Assembly (NCBI RefSeq): GCF_026247885.1
Contig: NZ_CP110921.1
Span: forward strand, 4,099,501 to 4,163,500
From: Methylococcus mesophilus
Lineage (GTDB): Bacteria > Pseudomonadota > Gammaproteobacteria > Methylococcales > Methylococcaceae
Direction of reading: 5' to 3'
Length of the DNA stretch: 64,000 bases
A program made the position numbers and the translations under genes. Below the pieces are notes generated by a model. It was not told where the DNA came from. It saw only the letters and a program-made list of their open reading frames with translations, and made no database searches. Numbering within the stretch: position 1 is the stretch's first letter; every line of letters begins with the position of its first letter. This document shows positions 1-10,129 of the stretch, one piece after another.

Positions 1-3000
1 CGGGGAAGCTGAGCTGATTCTTGGCGGTGCGGAGCTTGTTGACGGCGCTCACTATTCCCGGGATGTCGTTCTGTATCCGGACGTCCCCGGCCAGCGATTC
101 CAGCGCGATGCCGCTCCGGTCGGTGTAGGTGAAGAAGAAGTTGCGCGCGCTGGCGCTGTTGATCACGGTGGGATTGATGGCCGCGCCCAGCTCGATGTCC
201 TGCCCGGCGCTCAGGCTGAACCTGGAGTCTCCCAGTGCCAGGATCGGCCCGAGCCCGTTCGTCGATGACTTGATCGCTCCCCTCGCGCTGATTTCCCCGA
301 TGCCCTTGCCGGTGTAGAAAGTACCACCCAGGACGTCGCCGCCGGCGCTCACGGTCAGGTTTCCGCCGCCGGAAATCTCCACTTCGTTGGTGTTGAATCC
401 GGTATCGGACGGATCGTTCGGCTTGGACGGGCTGCCGACCTGCTTGCCGGTGGTGGCGATGACCGCCGACAGGTCGGACACGTCCCGGCCGGCCTCGACG
501 GTGATGTTGCCGCCGCCGAGTGCGCCGACGTTCTGCTGGAAACTTCCCTGCTGCGCCGAGGTGCCGACCGGTCCGCCGATCGCCACGGCCCAGGCCGTCG
601 GCGTTTCGCCCTGGTGGCTGGCGCCCTCGGTCCAGTTGCCGGTGCGCACCAGCCAGCCGTCGAAGAACTGGCCGGTGCGGGCGCCGATCACGTCGCGGCC
701 GGCGCTGATGCTGATGTCTCCGCCGTCGACGGGATATTCGCCGTAGAACTGGAAGGCCACGAAGCCGTTTTTGAAATTGCCGTAGCGCTGGGTGTCGGTC
801 GGACGGCCCGCCGTGTAGATGGCAGAGCCGGCGTTGGTCAGGACCACATCCCGCCCGGCTTCGACGTCGATGTCGCCGGTGCCGGTCCGCACCGCGACGT
901 CTTTGCCGACCACCACGTCGGTGCCGGCCTGCAGCCGGTAGCTCCAGGACGAGCCGGTCTGCAGCATGTCCTTCACCGCGACGGTGGCGCCGGGGCCGAG
1001 GAGGCCCGAAACGTCGATGCCCTTCGGATCGTCGCGGAAGCCGTCGCTGAGTTTTCCGTCGATCGAGAGCTTGCCGCCGGCTTTCAGCGTCAAGACGCCC
1101 GGACGGCCGTCATAGCGCCAGTCGACCAGGTCCCAGCCGGCCGATCCCAGCGTCAGGTCGCCGCTGCTGCGTATTTCCAGACCTGCCCGGAGGCCGCCCG
1201 GCAGTCCCAGGCGGGTTTCGATGGCGCCGGCGTTGGCCATGTAGGCGTCGGTGTCCGCTTTCCAGGCCGCGATGTCGTTGCTGCCGATTGTGCTGCCATG
1301 ATCGTAGATGCGGACCGCTTCCACGGTGGTCTCGGCGGCGCCGCTCACGGACGATCCGAGATCCGCGGCGACCGCGACGTCCTGATCGGTGCGCAGCGCG
1401 CGCAGGTTCAGGGTGCCGTTGGCGGAGCCGTCGGTGGCGCTCACGTCGATGTGGGCGCCCGATGCCACGGTAATCCCGCCCTTCGGGCCCTGGCCGAGGG
1501 ACTCCAGTGCGATCCGACCGCCCTGTTCGGCGCTGCCGTGCGCTTGCAGATCGGCACCCGCCGCCAGGGTCAGGCCGCTGCCGGCCTTGAGGTCCAGCGT
1601 GGCGTTGTCGCCTTGGGCCTTCAGGCTGCCGTCTATCCGGACGGAACCCAGGTCTGCCGCGAGTTCGACCGTGCGCGCCGCCACGGTGTCGCCCGCATTC
1701 AGGTGCAGGTCTCCGGTGCGCGCCCTCAGGCTGATGCCGTCGCTGAATCCGGCCGATGCCAGCGTGCCGGCCAACCCGCCCACGTCGCCATTGTTCTGCA
1801 GGGCACGGACGTCGAGGGCGAAACGGCCGCCGCGTTCCGCGCCCTGGGCGTCGACGCTGCCTTCGAAACGGAATCCGCCCGCTGCCGCTGACACCACCAG
1901 CTCGCCGCCCTTGCTTCCGTTGAGTGCGAGCTTGGCGCCGGATTCCAGCGCGACGTTGCCGGTCCGGCTGGAGAGTTCCACCGCGCCGCCGTCGGTCTTG
2001 ATGGTGGCGTTGCCGATCCTCACTTCCCGGCCGGAAACGTCGATGTTCGAGCCGGCGGCGAGGACCACGTCGCCCTTCAGCGCATCGAGCTTGACGACGC
2101 CGGACTTGAGCGCAATCGTCCCGGCGTTCCGGATGCTGTCCGCGGTGATGGACAACTGGGCGCCGAGTGCGTCGGCGGCGGCCTGAGCGGTGCCGGACGA
2201 CCGGATGCCCACCGCATGGCCGGTGGCGTCGATCCGGGTGTCCGCCCCGCGGTCGCCGGTGACGACGGGGGCGCTGAAGTCGAGGTCGGCCGATGCGGTC
2301 AGCGTGCCCGTACCCGAGCCGATGATCGCCTTGCCGGCTTCGAAACTCACGTTGGAATAGCCCTTGAGCGCGTAGGCGCCTTCGCCCAGTTCGATGGTGT
2401 CGGCGACCAGCGAAAGGGCGCCGGTGCCGTTGCCGGTACGGCTGGTGCTCACATCGAGCGGATTTTCCAGGCGGATGTCGCCGGCCTTGATGCTTGCGGT
2501 CTGGCCGGCGTTGTCGAACCCCAGGAGTCCGCCCGAGCGCAGGACGAGTTGCTGCGAGGCCAGTTCGACGGCGCCGAACAGGCTGATGTCGCTGCCGCTG
2601 TTCAGGCGCAGTTCGTTCGCCTGGAGGGCGTTCAGCGCGGCCTGACTCAGCGCCAGGCCGTTCTGGAAGCTGGCGTCTGCGCCCAGGCCGATGCGGCTGG
2701 CGCCCAGCGAAACCGAGCCGCCCTGGGCCAGGAGCTTGCCGGAAAGGTCCATGTCGGCGGTGGCGTCGACGATCATGGAATTCGACGTGGCCAGCGTCGC
2801 GCCCGAACCGATGACGATCGAGCCGGTACGTCCCGAGACCCCGCTGCGCTGGAGGTCGGCCTGATCCGAAGTCGATACCCGCAGGAAGGCGGCGTCGCCG
2901 TCGAGTTCGTAGACCTTCGGCGTGCCGGTGTCCTTGGTCGAGCCTTCGGCGGTGATGCCGGAACCCTTCGCGAGGGTAATGTTTTCCTTGGCGGTGAGGA

Positions 3001-6000
3001 TGAACTCGGCGCCCCTGAGCTTGGCATTTTGCTCCAGGGAAATGTTCGAGGCGTGGGTATCGATCGTGACGGCGCCATCGGCGGTGTCGCGTACGCCGCC
3101 GATGGCGATGCTGGCGACGCCCAGGCCGTTGAGTTTCTCCGCGACCAGCTTGATGGCGTTGCCCGTCGCCTGCCCGGCCGCGCCTTCCGATACGATGGCG
3201 ATGTTGGCGGCGTCGATGTCGAGGCGGCCGCCGCGGCCATTGGCGGCGGCCTTGGCCGACACCCGTCCGTCCAGGCCCAGCGCCGTTTCCGCCGAGATGA
3301 GCAGGGAGCCGGCGTCGCGCGGAAGATAGGGTACGGCGGCCTCGTTCTTGGCCGCCTTGGCGGAGAAGAAGTCGTTGGCGCCGGAGGTCGAGTATTCGGC
3401 ACGGGTGCGGGCGGCGCTTCCGAGTTCCACCGCGAAGCCGCTCCAGAGCGCATCGCGTATGCCCGTGCCGGAAACGGTCCGGTAGCCGGCGACGATGGGG
3501 GCGCCGTCGGCGCGCTGGAGATTGAGGCCCGGCACGATGTCGGCGGCGCCTTTGTCGGGCGTCACCAGGTAGGCGCCGGGGAGGAGCGCGTAATGGGCCG
3601 GCAGGAGGACGTAGTAGCCGGCCTTGAGTCCGCCGCCGCCGGAGAGGTAGACGCTGTCGCCGACCTTCAGGCCGGAGTTCGCGGATTCCAGCGGATCGTA
3701 GGGGGCCGTCGTGCCCTTGAAGGCGGGCAGGATGGCGTAGGCTCCCTGGTAGCCCTTGCTCGTGGGGTCGAGCAGGTCGTACGAACCGCCCGGTCCCGGC
3801 ACGAATTCGAAGGCGAACAAGTCGCCGCCGCCCCGGGTGTCGACCACCGAGCCGTCGGCGATGTCGACCTTCTGACCGTCGAGCACCAGTTTCTTTTCCG
3901 GCGGCGCGGTGAAGACCAGGTTCTGGTCGCCCAGCGGGTAGATCCAGTCCAGTCCGCCCTGGGTGCGGCCGAAAGGAATGATTGCACCCTTGGCCGAATT
4001 GGAGGTGATGCTGCCCGCGGCCAGCTCGAGGTGCTTGGAGGCCTGGAAATTCAGCTGGCCGAGCGGCGCTTTCACGGTGCCGCCCTGGACGATGTTCGGA
4101 GCCTCCAGCGTCAGCTTGCCGCCGCCGGAGAGCACCGTTGCCCCCTTGGAATCGCCCGGCTTGATCGTGAGCGTGCCGTCGGTCGTGCCTCTCACGGCGA
4201 TCCGGAAATCGCTCAGGGTCGAGGGATAGACCTGGTCCGCGGTCAGGGTGAGGTCGCCGGCCGCCAGGAATTCGCCCAGGAAGTCCCGCTGTTGCTGGGT
4301 GGTGCGCACGCCGATCAGGCGCAGGTCGCCGGCGCTTTTCAGGTCGGCGCCGTCGAAGCCTTGCAGGGCGGTGGTGCCGACCAGGTCGATCAGGCCAGCA
4401 TTGACTTGCAGGCTGCCGTTGCCGGCGGTCGGAGCGGCGTTGCCCGGCCGGGTCTGGGTCGACCCGAGCGCGACATAGGCGGAGTCGAGCGACACCTTGC
4501 CGGCGGTGGCGCCGGTGGCGGGTGCGAAGGCCAGCACCGGCGCGTCGAGCACGATGCTGCGTTCGGTGTGCAGGTTGACGCCGCTGGTCAGTTCGATGCG
4601 GCCCGGTGTGCGGAGCGTCAACTCGCCGAAGCCGCCGCGTTCGACCTGGCCGACGCTCAGCACCGCCTGGCCGTAGCGGTTGGAGGCCACGGCCTCGCCC
4701 TGGACCGTGGCCGTCCCGGCGGGTCCGGACTGGTTCAGCGATATCACGCTGGGGACCTTGGGGAAGGGCGTCTGGCCCACCCCGATTTCGTCGGGTTCGG
4801 CCCGGGTGTTCGGATTGAGTTCCAGCGACAGTCCGCCGCCCGCGGCGCCGGTTCCGTCACCGGCCCGTCCGTCCAGTTTCCCGTAGAGCTGGATGCCCTC
4901 GGCGGCGCGGATCTCGATGTTGCCGCCGGAGGAGGCGATCTGGCGGCGTTCCTGGGAGATGGCGCCGTTCGGTCCCCTGACCGGGACGTCCAGGCGTCCC
5001 TGGGTCCCGGAAACGTCGAGTTCCGAGCCCTCGTCCGCCACGACGAAGCCCCGGTCGGCGTGCAGGGTGATGGTTCCGCCGTCGAGTACCTTGCCGGTCA
5101 CGTGGTCCGGCCGGTCGCTGTAGAGCAGTGTCGTGCCGGACACGTCCACCTTCGCGCCGGAACCGATCCAGATGCCCTGGTCCGCCTTGAAGCCGGGGTC
5201 GGTGCCGGCGGGCGGCGTGACGGTCATCGCCACGTCGCCGCCGGCGGCTTCGAGCGTCCCGTTCATGAAGATGCTGGAATCCGATTTCAGCGAAATCTTG
5301 CCGCCCGCATCGGTATGGATCACCGCGCCGTCGCCGATCCGTACCGCCGCGTCCTTTCCGCCCTGGCCGACTTCCTGGGCCAGCACCAGATCGAGTTCGC
5401 CGGCCTGGCGCGAAAGCTCCGACAGCAGCTTGACCTGCGCGAAGTCGCGGAAGTTCGAGCCGCTGACGCGGTGGACGGCTTCCGGATCGAGGACGCGGTT
5501 CTTGACGCTGAGGCGGATGTCGGTGCCGTCGGTGACGGTGACCCCGCTCTTGTTGGAACCCACGGAATAATGCGCGAACCCGCCCTGGCCGAAGAAATCC
5601 GGGTTGAGGACCAGCGGGTCGGCGCCATTGGCGATCTCGGCGTCCGCCGCGCTGCCCAGGATCACCTGGTCGGAGACGAGGCTCAGCGAACCGCCTTTGC
5701 CGCCGGCGAAGGCATAGCCTTCGAGCGTGCCGTTCAGCTTGAGGTCCGAGCCGCCGACCGCTGCGGCTTCCAGGCTGATACCGCCGGCGTCCCCGGCCTT
5801 GAAGTCGTTGTCGCCGGTGCGCCGTGCGCCGCCGCTGACGTCGATGCGGCTGCCGGAGGCGAGACTGACGTCGCCTTCGGCCTTCACGGAAACGGTTCCG
5901 CCGTTCACGAGGACGCGGCTGCGGTCCTGCCCGCTGTTGCCGGTGGCGTCGGCCGGACGGTCGTTGATCCACTGGCCGCTGACGTCGATGGCGGCGCCGG

Positions 6001-8296
6001 AGCCCAGCTCGATGGCACCGGACAGCTTGCCCAGGGTGGCGCTGGTGAGCCGGGTCGAGAGATCGACTGTGCCGGCATGAGCCGTGATCGTTCCGTCGAC
6101 CTTGATTTCGCCGCCGGTGAGCACGAGGCTGCCCCCGTCGGCCATCGCGAGGTTCTCACCGGAGCGGATGGCGACCTTGCCGTTGGTCTTGATGTCGGCG
6201 TACATGATGCCGGAATCGCGCAGCTTGTCGCCGGAAAGGACCAGGGCGGCCGGTTGGCCGGATTTTCCCGGGTCCTGCGGAAACGGCTCGTCCTTGCCGA
6301 CGCCGAGCGATGCCGAGGCTCCGCCGAAAATGACGGACTGGGTGCTGTCGGGGCTGCGCGCCAGGTCGATCTTCAGGGTTCCGCCGGCGGGCTGGGTTCC
6401 CGTTTCGCGCTGATGGAGGCCGGCTGTCGAGGCGCCGCGCATCTCGGCTTCCAGCGCCAGCGCCGCCGCCTTGATGTCGAGCTTGCCAGCGGCCTTGCCC
6501 TCCACGTAGCCTTGTTCGTAGCGTCCCAAGTTCCTGGGGCCGATGATGTCCCAGGTCTTGGCGATGTTCCAGGCTTTGAATTTCTGGCTGACCTGGCCGA
6601 AGATGGAGGCATAGGTCTGGTTCGGATCGGCGCTGCCGATGTCCACCGTCTTGCCGTCCGGCGTCAGCAACTGGGTGGTGTCGACGTAACCCGAGCGGTA
6701 GGCCACCGATCCGCCGGAGAAGTCTAGCAGCGCGCCGCGCTGCAGGATGGCGTCGCCTTCCGATGCCAGCTTGAGCGTACCGCCGCCTGTGCTGCGTTCG
6801 GCGACGGTACGGGCGATACGTTCGAGTTCGCCGGAGATGTCGGCGAGCGGCGTACCCTTGCGGATGTCGACCCGTATCTTCTGGCCGTACAGCACGCCGT
6901 CGCGCTGCAGGGGCGAATCGCGCAGCTCGTTGCTGCGCAGCTCGACCGTCACCACGTTGCGTTCCATCGCCACGCCCACGTCCTGGATACCTGAAACGTC
7001 GATCCTCGCCCCCTTGTCGACATGGATGCGGGCGTCGTTCTTGACGTTGTCGAGAACGGGGTTGGCGGGGTTTTCGGTTGCCGTCACCGTTATCTTGCCG
7101 GAGCGGGAGACCAGTTGCGCACCGTTCTCGATCCGGACCTGGTGCCCCATGACCTCCACCCAGGAAGCGTCCTGCGATTGGCCGTCCACGGCGGTGGCCT
7201 GGTCGTTCAGGTCCGGATTCGCCGAGGTCTTGCTGCCGCCTTTCAGGTTCACCGTGGCCTTGGTGCCCAAACCGTCGTCCAGTTCGGCATTGCGCTTGGT
7301 GCGGTTCGCTTGCAGCAGCCAGGCATCGCCCTCGCGGCGCACACTGGCGCCCTCCCGCGCCAGGAGGCGCACCGAGCCGTTGACCCGCACCGAGGTGGTC
7401 GCCGACACCCGGCCCTGCTGGTTCACCGCGAAGCCCATCAGCGTCACGTTGCCTCGCTCCGCCAGCGCCTTGCCGATGTTGGCGACTTCGCCGCCGGTTC
7501 CGACTTCGACGAGGAGCCCGCGCAGATTGGAATCCTTGCCGGCTTCCTGCAGATAGACCTTGTCGGTGGCGGCGACGAGGAGAATCTGGCCGTCCGGCGC
7601 GGACAGATCGCCCTTGTTCACCACGGAGGGGGCGGCGGCGATGATGCGGCCGGAATTGGCGGTCTTGACGGAGGAGCCTTCGGCGAACTCGATGCCGATC
7701 TTGGTGCGGTTTCCCTTCTCGTCGAGAATGAAATTGCCCTGTTCGTCGAGTCGGTAAACCTTGCCGTCGCCCACCAGCGCCGCGCGTCCGTCCTGATCGA
7801 CGACTTTGGTGATGCCGCGCTGGAAAGTGTCGTCGGTGATATTCAGCGTGCTGACCAGCAGGGTGTTGACGTCGACCTGCGAGCCCTTGCCGAACAGAAA
7901 TCCGTTCTGGTTGAGCAGATAAACCTGCCCGTTGGCGGACAGCTTGCCGAAGATGCGGCTGGGATCGTTCTGGAAGATGCGGTTGAGGGCGATGGACGAG
8001 GCCGAGGGCTGCTTGAACTGCACGGTGTTTTCCGCGCCGATGTTGAAGCTCTTCCAGTTCAGAATGGCGCGGTCGGAGTGCTGGTTGATCGTCATCATGT
8101 TGCCGGCGATCGACTGTTCGGCGCTGCCGCTCGACACGAAGACACCGGCGGGTACCGGCAGGCTTCCGGCCTGCGCGGCACCGCCCGCCAGGAAGGCGCC
8201 GGCCAGAACGGTGCGAACGGAGGCGGCCAGCGGCTTCAGGCTGATGTCGGTGGGTGGAAGATTGGCTTTGCGGCTTGCAGGTTCGCGGGTCGTCAT
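1..8296 (-). CDS. TpsA-type filamentous haemagglutinin-like exoprotein (3' end outside window)
   Basis: The frame is open from the ATG at 8296 to the left edge, so at least 2,765 residues are seen and the C-terminus is missing. The N-terminus has a basic, alanine-rich export signal ending near AAQA, followed by a two-partner-secretion (TPS) domain: the NGQVYLLNQNGFLFG stretch is the conserved TPS core. The rest is Gly/Asp/Ser-rich beta-helix sequence with repeated phrases such as GGDISISAGRDV and GGNITVEAGRDV. In this family the exoprotein crosses the outer membrane through its TpsB partner and acts as an adhesin, contact-dependent toxin or haemolysin; which applies cannot be told without the C-terminus. 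A GGGGA ribosome site lies just before the start, and the tpsB homologue ends 13 bp upstream, so the two form an operon. Family assignment is secure, function is not. Confidence 0.93.
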   Translation of the reverse strand, partial: MTTREPASRKANLPPTDISLKPLAASVRTVLAGAFLAGGAAQAGSLPVPAGVFVSSGSAEQSIAGNMMTINQHSDRAILNWKSFNIGAENTVQFKQPSASSIALNRIFQNDPSRIFGKLSANGQVYLLNQNGFLFGKGSQVDVNTLLVSTLNITDDTFQRGITKVVDQDGRAALVGDGKVYRLDEQGNFILDEKGNRTKIGIEFAEGSSVKTANSGRIIAAAPSVVNKGDLSAPDGQILLVAATDKVYLQEAGKDSNLRGLLVEVGTGGEVANIGKALAERGNVTLMGFAVNQQGRVSATTSVRVNGSVRLLAREGASVRREGDAWLLQANRTKRNAELDDGLGTKATVNLKGGSKTSANPDLNDQATAVDGQSQDASWVEVMGHQVRIENGAQLVSRSGKITVTATENPANPVLDNVKNDARIHVDKGARIDVSGIQDVGVAMERNVVTVELRSNELRDSPLQRDGVLYGQKIRVDIRKGTPLADISGELERIARTVAERSTGGGTLKLASEGDAILQRGALLDFSGGSVAYRSGYVDTTQLLTPDGKTVDIGSADPNQTYASIFGQVSQKFKAWNIAKTWDIIGPRNLGRYEQGYVEGKAAGKLDIKAAALALEAEMRGASTAGLHQRETGTQPAGGTLKIDLARSPDSTQSVIFGGASASLGVGKDEPFPQDPGKSGQPAALVLSGDKLRDSGIMYADIKTNGKVAIRSGENLAMADGGSLVLTGGEIKVDGTITAHAGTVDLSTRLTSATLGKLSGAIELGSGAAIDVSGQWINDRPADATGNSGQDRSRVLVNGGTVSVKAEGDVSLASGSRIDVSGGARRTGDNDFKAGDAGGISLEAAAVGGSDLKLNGTLEGYAFAGGKGGSLSLVSDQVILGSAADAEIANGADPLVLNPDFFGQGGFAHYSVGSNKSGVTVTDGTDIRLSVKNRVLDPEAVHRVSGSNFRDFAQVKLLSELSRQAGELDLVLAQEVGQGGKDAAVRIGDGAVIHTDAGGKISLKSDSSIFMNGTLEAAGGDVAMTVTPPAGTDPGFKADQGIWIGSGAKVDVSGTTLLYSDRPDHVTGKVLDGGTITLHADRGFVVADEGSELDVSGTQGRLDVPVRGPNGAISQERRQIASSGGNIEIRAAEGIQLYGKLDGRAGDGTGAAGGGLSLELNPNTRAEPDEIGVGQTPFPKVPSVISLNQSGPAGTATVQGEAVASNRYGQAVLSVGQVERGGFGELTLRTPGRIELTSGVNLHTERSIVLDAPVLAFAPATGATAGKVSLDSAYVALGSTQTRPGNAAPTAGNGSLQVNAGLIDLVGTTALQGFDGADLKSAGDLRLIGVRTTQQQRDFLGEFLAAGDLTLTADQVYPSTLSDFRIAVRGTTDGTLTIKPGDSKGATVLSGGGKLTLEAPNIVQGGTVKAPLGQLNFQASKHLELAAGSITSNSAKGAIIPFGRTQGGLDWIYPLGDQNLVFTAPPEKKLVLDGQKVDIADGSVVDTRGGGDLFAFEFVPGPGGSYDLLDPTSKGYQGAYAILPAFKGTTAPYDPLESANSGLKVGDSVYLSGGGGLKAGYYVLLPAHYALLPGAYLVTPDKGAADIVPGLNLQRADGAPIVAGYRTVSGTGIRDALWSGFAVELGSAARTRAEYSTSGANDFFSAKAAKNEAAVPYLPRDAGSLLISAETALGLDGRVSAKAAANGRGGRLDIDAANIAIVSEGAAGQATGNAIKLVAEKLNGLGVASIAIGGVRDTADGAVTIDTHASNISLEQNAKLRGAEFILTAKENITLAKGSGITAEGSTKDTGTPKVYELDGDAAFLRVSTSDQADLQRSGVSGRTGSIVIGSGATLATSNSMIVDATADMDLSGKLLAQGGSVSLGASRIGLGADASFQNGLALSQAALNALQANELRLNSGSDISLFGAVELASQQLVLRSGGLLGFDNAGQTASIKAGDIRLENPLDVSTSRTGNGTGALSLVADTIELGEGAYALKGYSNVSFEAGKAIIGSGTGTLTASADLDFSAPVVTGDRGADTRIDATGHAVGIRSSGTAQAAADALGAQLSITADSIRNAGTIALKSGVVKLDALKGDVVLAAGSNIDVSGREVRIGNATIKTDGGAVELSSRTGNVALESGAKLALNGSKGGELVVSAAAGGFRFEGSVDAQGAERGGRFALDVRALQNNGDVGGLAGTLASAGFSDGISLRARTGDLHLNAGDTVAARTVELAADLGSVRIDGSLKAQGDNATLDLKAGSGLTLAAGADLQAHGSAEQGGRIALESLGQGPKGGITVASGAHIDVSATDGSANGTLNLRALRTDQDVAVAADLGSSVSGAAETTVEAVRIYDHGSTIGSNDIAAWKADTDAYMANAGAIETRLGLPGGLRAGLEIRSSGDLTLGSAGWDLVDWRYDGRPGVLTLKAGGKLSIDGKLSDGFRDDPKGIDVSGLLGPGATVAVKDMLQTGSSWSYRLQAGTDVVVGKDVAVRTGTGDIDVEAGRDVVLTNAGSAIYTAGRPTDTQRYGNFKNGFVAFQFYGEYPVDGGDISISAGRDVIGARTGQFFDGWLVRTGNWTEGASHQGETPTAWAVAIGGPVGTSAQQGSFQQNVGALGGGNITVEAGRDVSDLSAVIATTGKQVGSPSKPNDPSDTGFNTNEVEISGGGNLTVSAGGDVLGGTFYTGKGIGEISARGAIKSSTNGLGPILALGDSRFSLSAGQDIELGAAINPTVINSASARNFFFTYTDRSGIALESLAGDVRIQNDIPGIVSAVNKLRTAKNQLSFP

Positions 8297-8309
8297 GCTC
8301 GTTCCCCGA

Positions 8310-9962
8310 TCAGTAATCGTAAGCGATGCGGAAATCGACGCGGGTCTCACCAACCGCGACGCTTTCCGTCCTGGTGAATGGATAGGACCAGAACAGGGTG
8401 CCGTTGAGCTTCCGCCACAGCTCGATGTTGAATCCGGCGCCGGTGCTGGCCAGGCTGAAGTGCTGGGGCTGGTCGGGCAATGCGTCCTTGACCCACAGGT
8501 AGGCGAGGTCGCCGAAGACCAGGAACCGCAGCAGCCCCATGCCTTCGTAAAGATGTTTGCCGAGGTCCGGGCTGTAGAACTCCAGCGAGCCGTTGACGCC
8601 GTTGTCGCCCAGCCGCTCGACCTCGTGGTAGCCGCGCACGCTGAACATGCCGCCGGCTCCCATCTGCTCGTTGCTGATCAGGGGCACATTGGTGACCTGG
8701 CCGGTCATCCGAACCTGCATGGACAAGTCCTCCGGCAGCATCTGCCGGTGTCTCACGTCGCCTTTCAGGTAGACGTAGTTGGGGGTTGCTCCGTAGCGGC
8801 GGTTTTCGAATTCCTGATAATCCCCCCAGAACAGGACATGGGTTTCCAGGTTGAGCTGGCTGAACGATCCGTCCTCGTAGCCGAGGCTGGCGTCGTAGCC
8901 GGCCATGAAGGGCGAATAGCTGATCGGCGTCATCAGGGTGCCGGTATCGGACAGGATGGCCTGGCCGAAGTTTTTGTAATCCCAGCCGACGGTCGCGTAA
9001 TGGCCGAGATCCTTGGTCAGGCGGGGGAGTGGCTTGATCCAGCGCAGCCCGAAGATCTCGCCATCGCCCACCACGTTGAGGGCGCCGACCGTCGACACGC
9101 CGCTTTTCGAACTGAGGCCGATACCGTAGAAGACCATGCGGGCGTCGGAATTGAAGATGTCCATCGGCATCACGTAGGTGCCCGACCAGACCTGGACGTT
9201 GTCGGTGTTTTCGGGCGAAATCTGGAACTGCAGCGAGGCGCTGTGATTCAACTGCCAGAGGTTGTCGTAGCGCGCCGAGGCGATCAGGCGGGTGCGGCTG
9301 GTGTCGACGCTGTTGCGGCCGTTGAATTCAATCCCCGCGTGCAGGGGAAGCTGATCGTCCACCGCCAGTTCGACTTCGACCGTGCCGGGCGTGTTGCCGG
9401 CACGCATGACGGGGGTCACCGTGCGGTCGGGATTCTCCGCCGAGAGCTTGCTGAGCTGTTCCTGTGCGGCGGGCATGTTGAGCGGCTGGCCTTCGGCCAG
9501 GGCCGGCACTTTCTCTTTGATATGGCCCAGGGAGAAGTATCGCGATCCGGTGACTTTCAGCCGGTCGACCTTGCCCTCGCTGACCTTGAGGATCACCACG
9601 CCCTCATTGACGTCCTGTTCGGGGATGTCCACCAGCGCCGCCGAATAGCCGGCGTCGTGGTAGGCTTTTTCCAGGGCTGCGCGCGCGCTTTCGACGTCGC
9701 CGATCGACTTGCCCGGCCCGAGAAAACCGTAGACGGTCTTTTCGACCACTCTCTGATCGAGCATGGAATTGCCTTCGACCCGGTACTCCCAGATATCGAA
9801 GGCCGGGGCCTGTTCGGCGGCCGCGTCAGGCGAGGCGCCCTTTTCGGCTGGGTTGCCGGTCGGATCGGCATTGGCCGGCGATGCAGCCAAGGCAAGACAG
9901 AAGGGGATGCCGGCAAGGATACCGGTGCGGCTCCGCGGCATTGTTTCTTGCATGTGTTCCAT
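8310..9962 (-). CDS. TpsB/FhaC-ShlB family outer-membrane transporter
   Basis: A 550-aa two-partner-secretion pore that exports the adjacent haemagglutinin-like protein. It has a signal peptide (MPRSRTGILAGIPFCLALA, then cleavage after ANA), two periplasmic POTRA domains (from about residue 50, starting FDIWEYRVEGNSMLD) that would recognise the TPS domain, and a C-terminal 16-strand barrel region. The barrel carries the conserved VRGY of the plug loop (FSVRGYHEVERLG) and ends in an aromatic residue (RIAYDY), as Bam substrates do. Length is normal for the family. Three in-frame ATGs (9962, 9953, 9941) precede the signal peptide and no strong ribosome site decides between them. It is the first gene of the operon, with an AT-rich promoter region upstream. 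Confidence 0.93.
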   Translation of the reverse strand: MEHMQETMPRSRTGILAGIPFCLALAASPANADPTGNPAEKGASPDAAAEQAPAFDIWEYRVEGNSMLDQRVVEKTVYGFLGPGKSIGDVESARAALEKAYHDAGYSAALVDIPEQDVNEGVVILKVSEGKVDRLKVTGSRYFSLGHIKEKVPALAEGQPLNMPAAQEQLSKLSAENPDRTVTPVMRAGNTPGTVEVELAVDDQLPLHAGIEFNGRNSVDTSRTRLIASARYDNLWQLNHSASLQFQISPENTDNVQVWSGTYVMPMDIFNSDARMVFYGIGLSSKSGVSTVGALNVVGDGEIFGLRWIKPLPRLTKDLGHYATVGWDYKNFGQAILSDTGTLMTPISYSPFMAGYDASLGYEDGSFSQLNLETHVLFWGDYQEFENRRYGATPNYVYLKGDVRHRQMLPEDLSMQVRMTGQVTNVPLISNEQMGAGGMFSVRGYHEVERLGDNGVNGSLEFYSPDLGKHLYEGMGLLRFLVFGDLAYLWVKDALPDQPQHFSLASTGAGFNIELWRKLNGTLFWSYPFTRTESVAVGETRVDFRIAYDY

Positions 9963-9988
9963 TCGATACCAGAGAGACAGACTTTGCC

Positions 9989-9994
9989 ATTATA
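9989..9994 (-). promoter_or_regulatory. putative -10 box (TATAAT) of the tpsBA operon
   Basis: A perfect TATAAT on the minus strand lies 27 bp before the tpsB start, in an AT-rich patch (about 9965-10040) that contrasts with the GC-rich surroundings. No clear TTGACA is found at the normal spacing, so the -35 element is weak or an activator is needed. Confidence 0.45.
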
Positions 9995-10040
9995 CGGCGA
10001 TATGTATTAACGAATATAAATAACAAAAATCAATAACGAT

Positions 10041-10069
10041 AAAACCGGCGTCCCTTTCGGAACGCCGGT
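10041..10069 (-). terminator. Rho-independent terminator after the PstS-like gene
   Basis: Inverted repeat ACCGGCGT/ACGCCGGT (10044-10069) with a short loop, followed on the minus strand by TTTT. It lies about 60 bp beyond the stop codon of the PstS-like gene and before the tpsB promoter, separating the two units. Confidence 0.75.
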
Positions 10070-10129
10070 CCATGCTCCCGTTGCCGGGATGCGGGGTCGC
10101 TCACGCGGCCCCGTCACCGATCCGCTCGA

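Noticed and set aside
2216-6727. A 1,503-codon open frame on the plus strand (and others at 614-1891 and 7022-8377)
   Set aside because: It is the exact codon-phase mirror of the haemagglutinin-like gene; GC-rich repeats of Asp/Gly/Val codons keep the complement open. No signal, domain or ribosome site fits.
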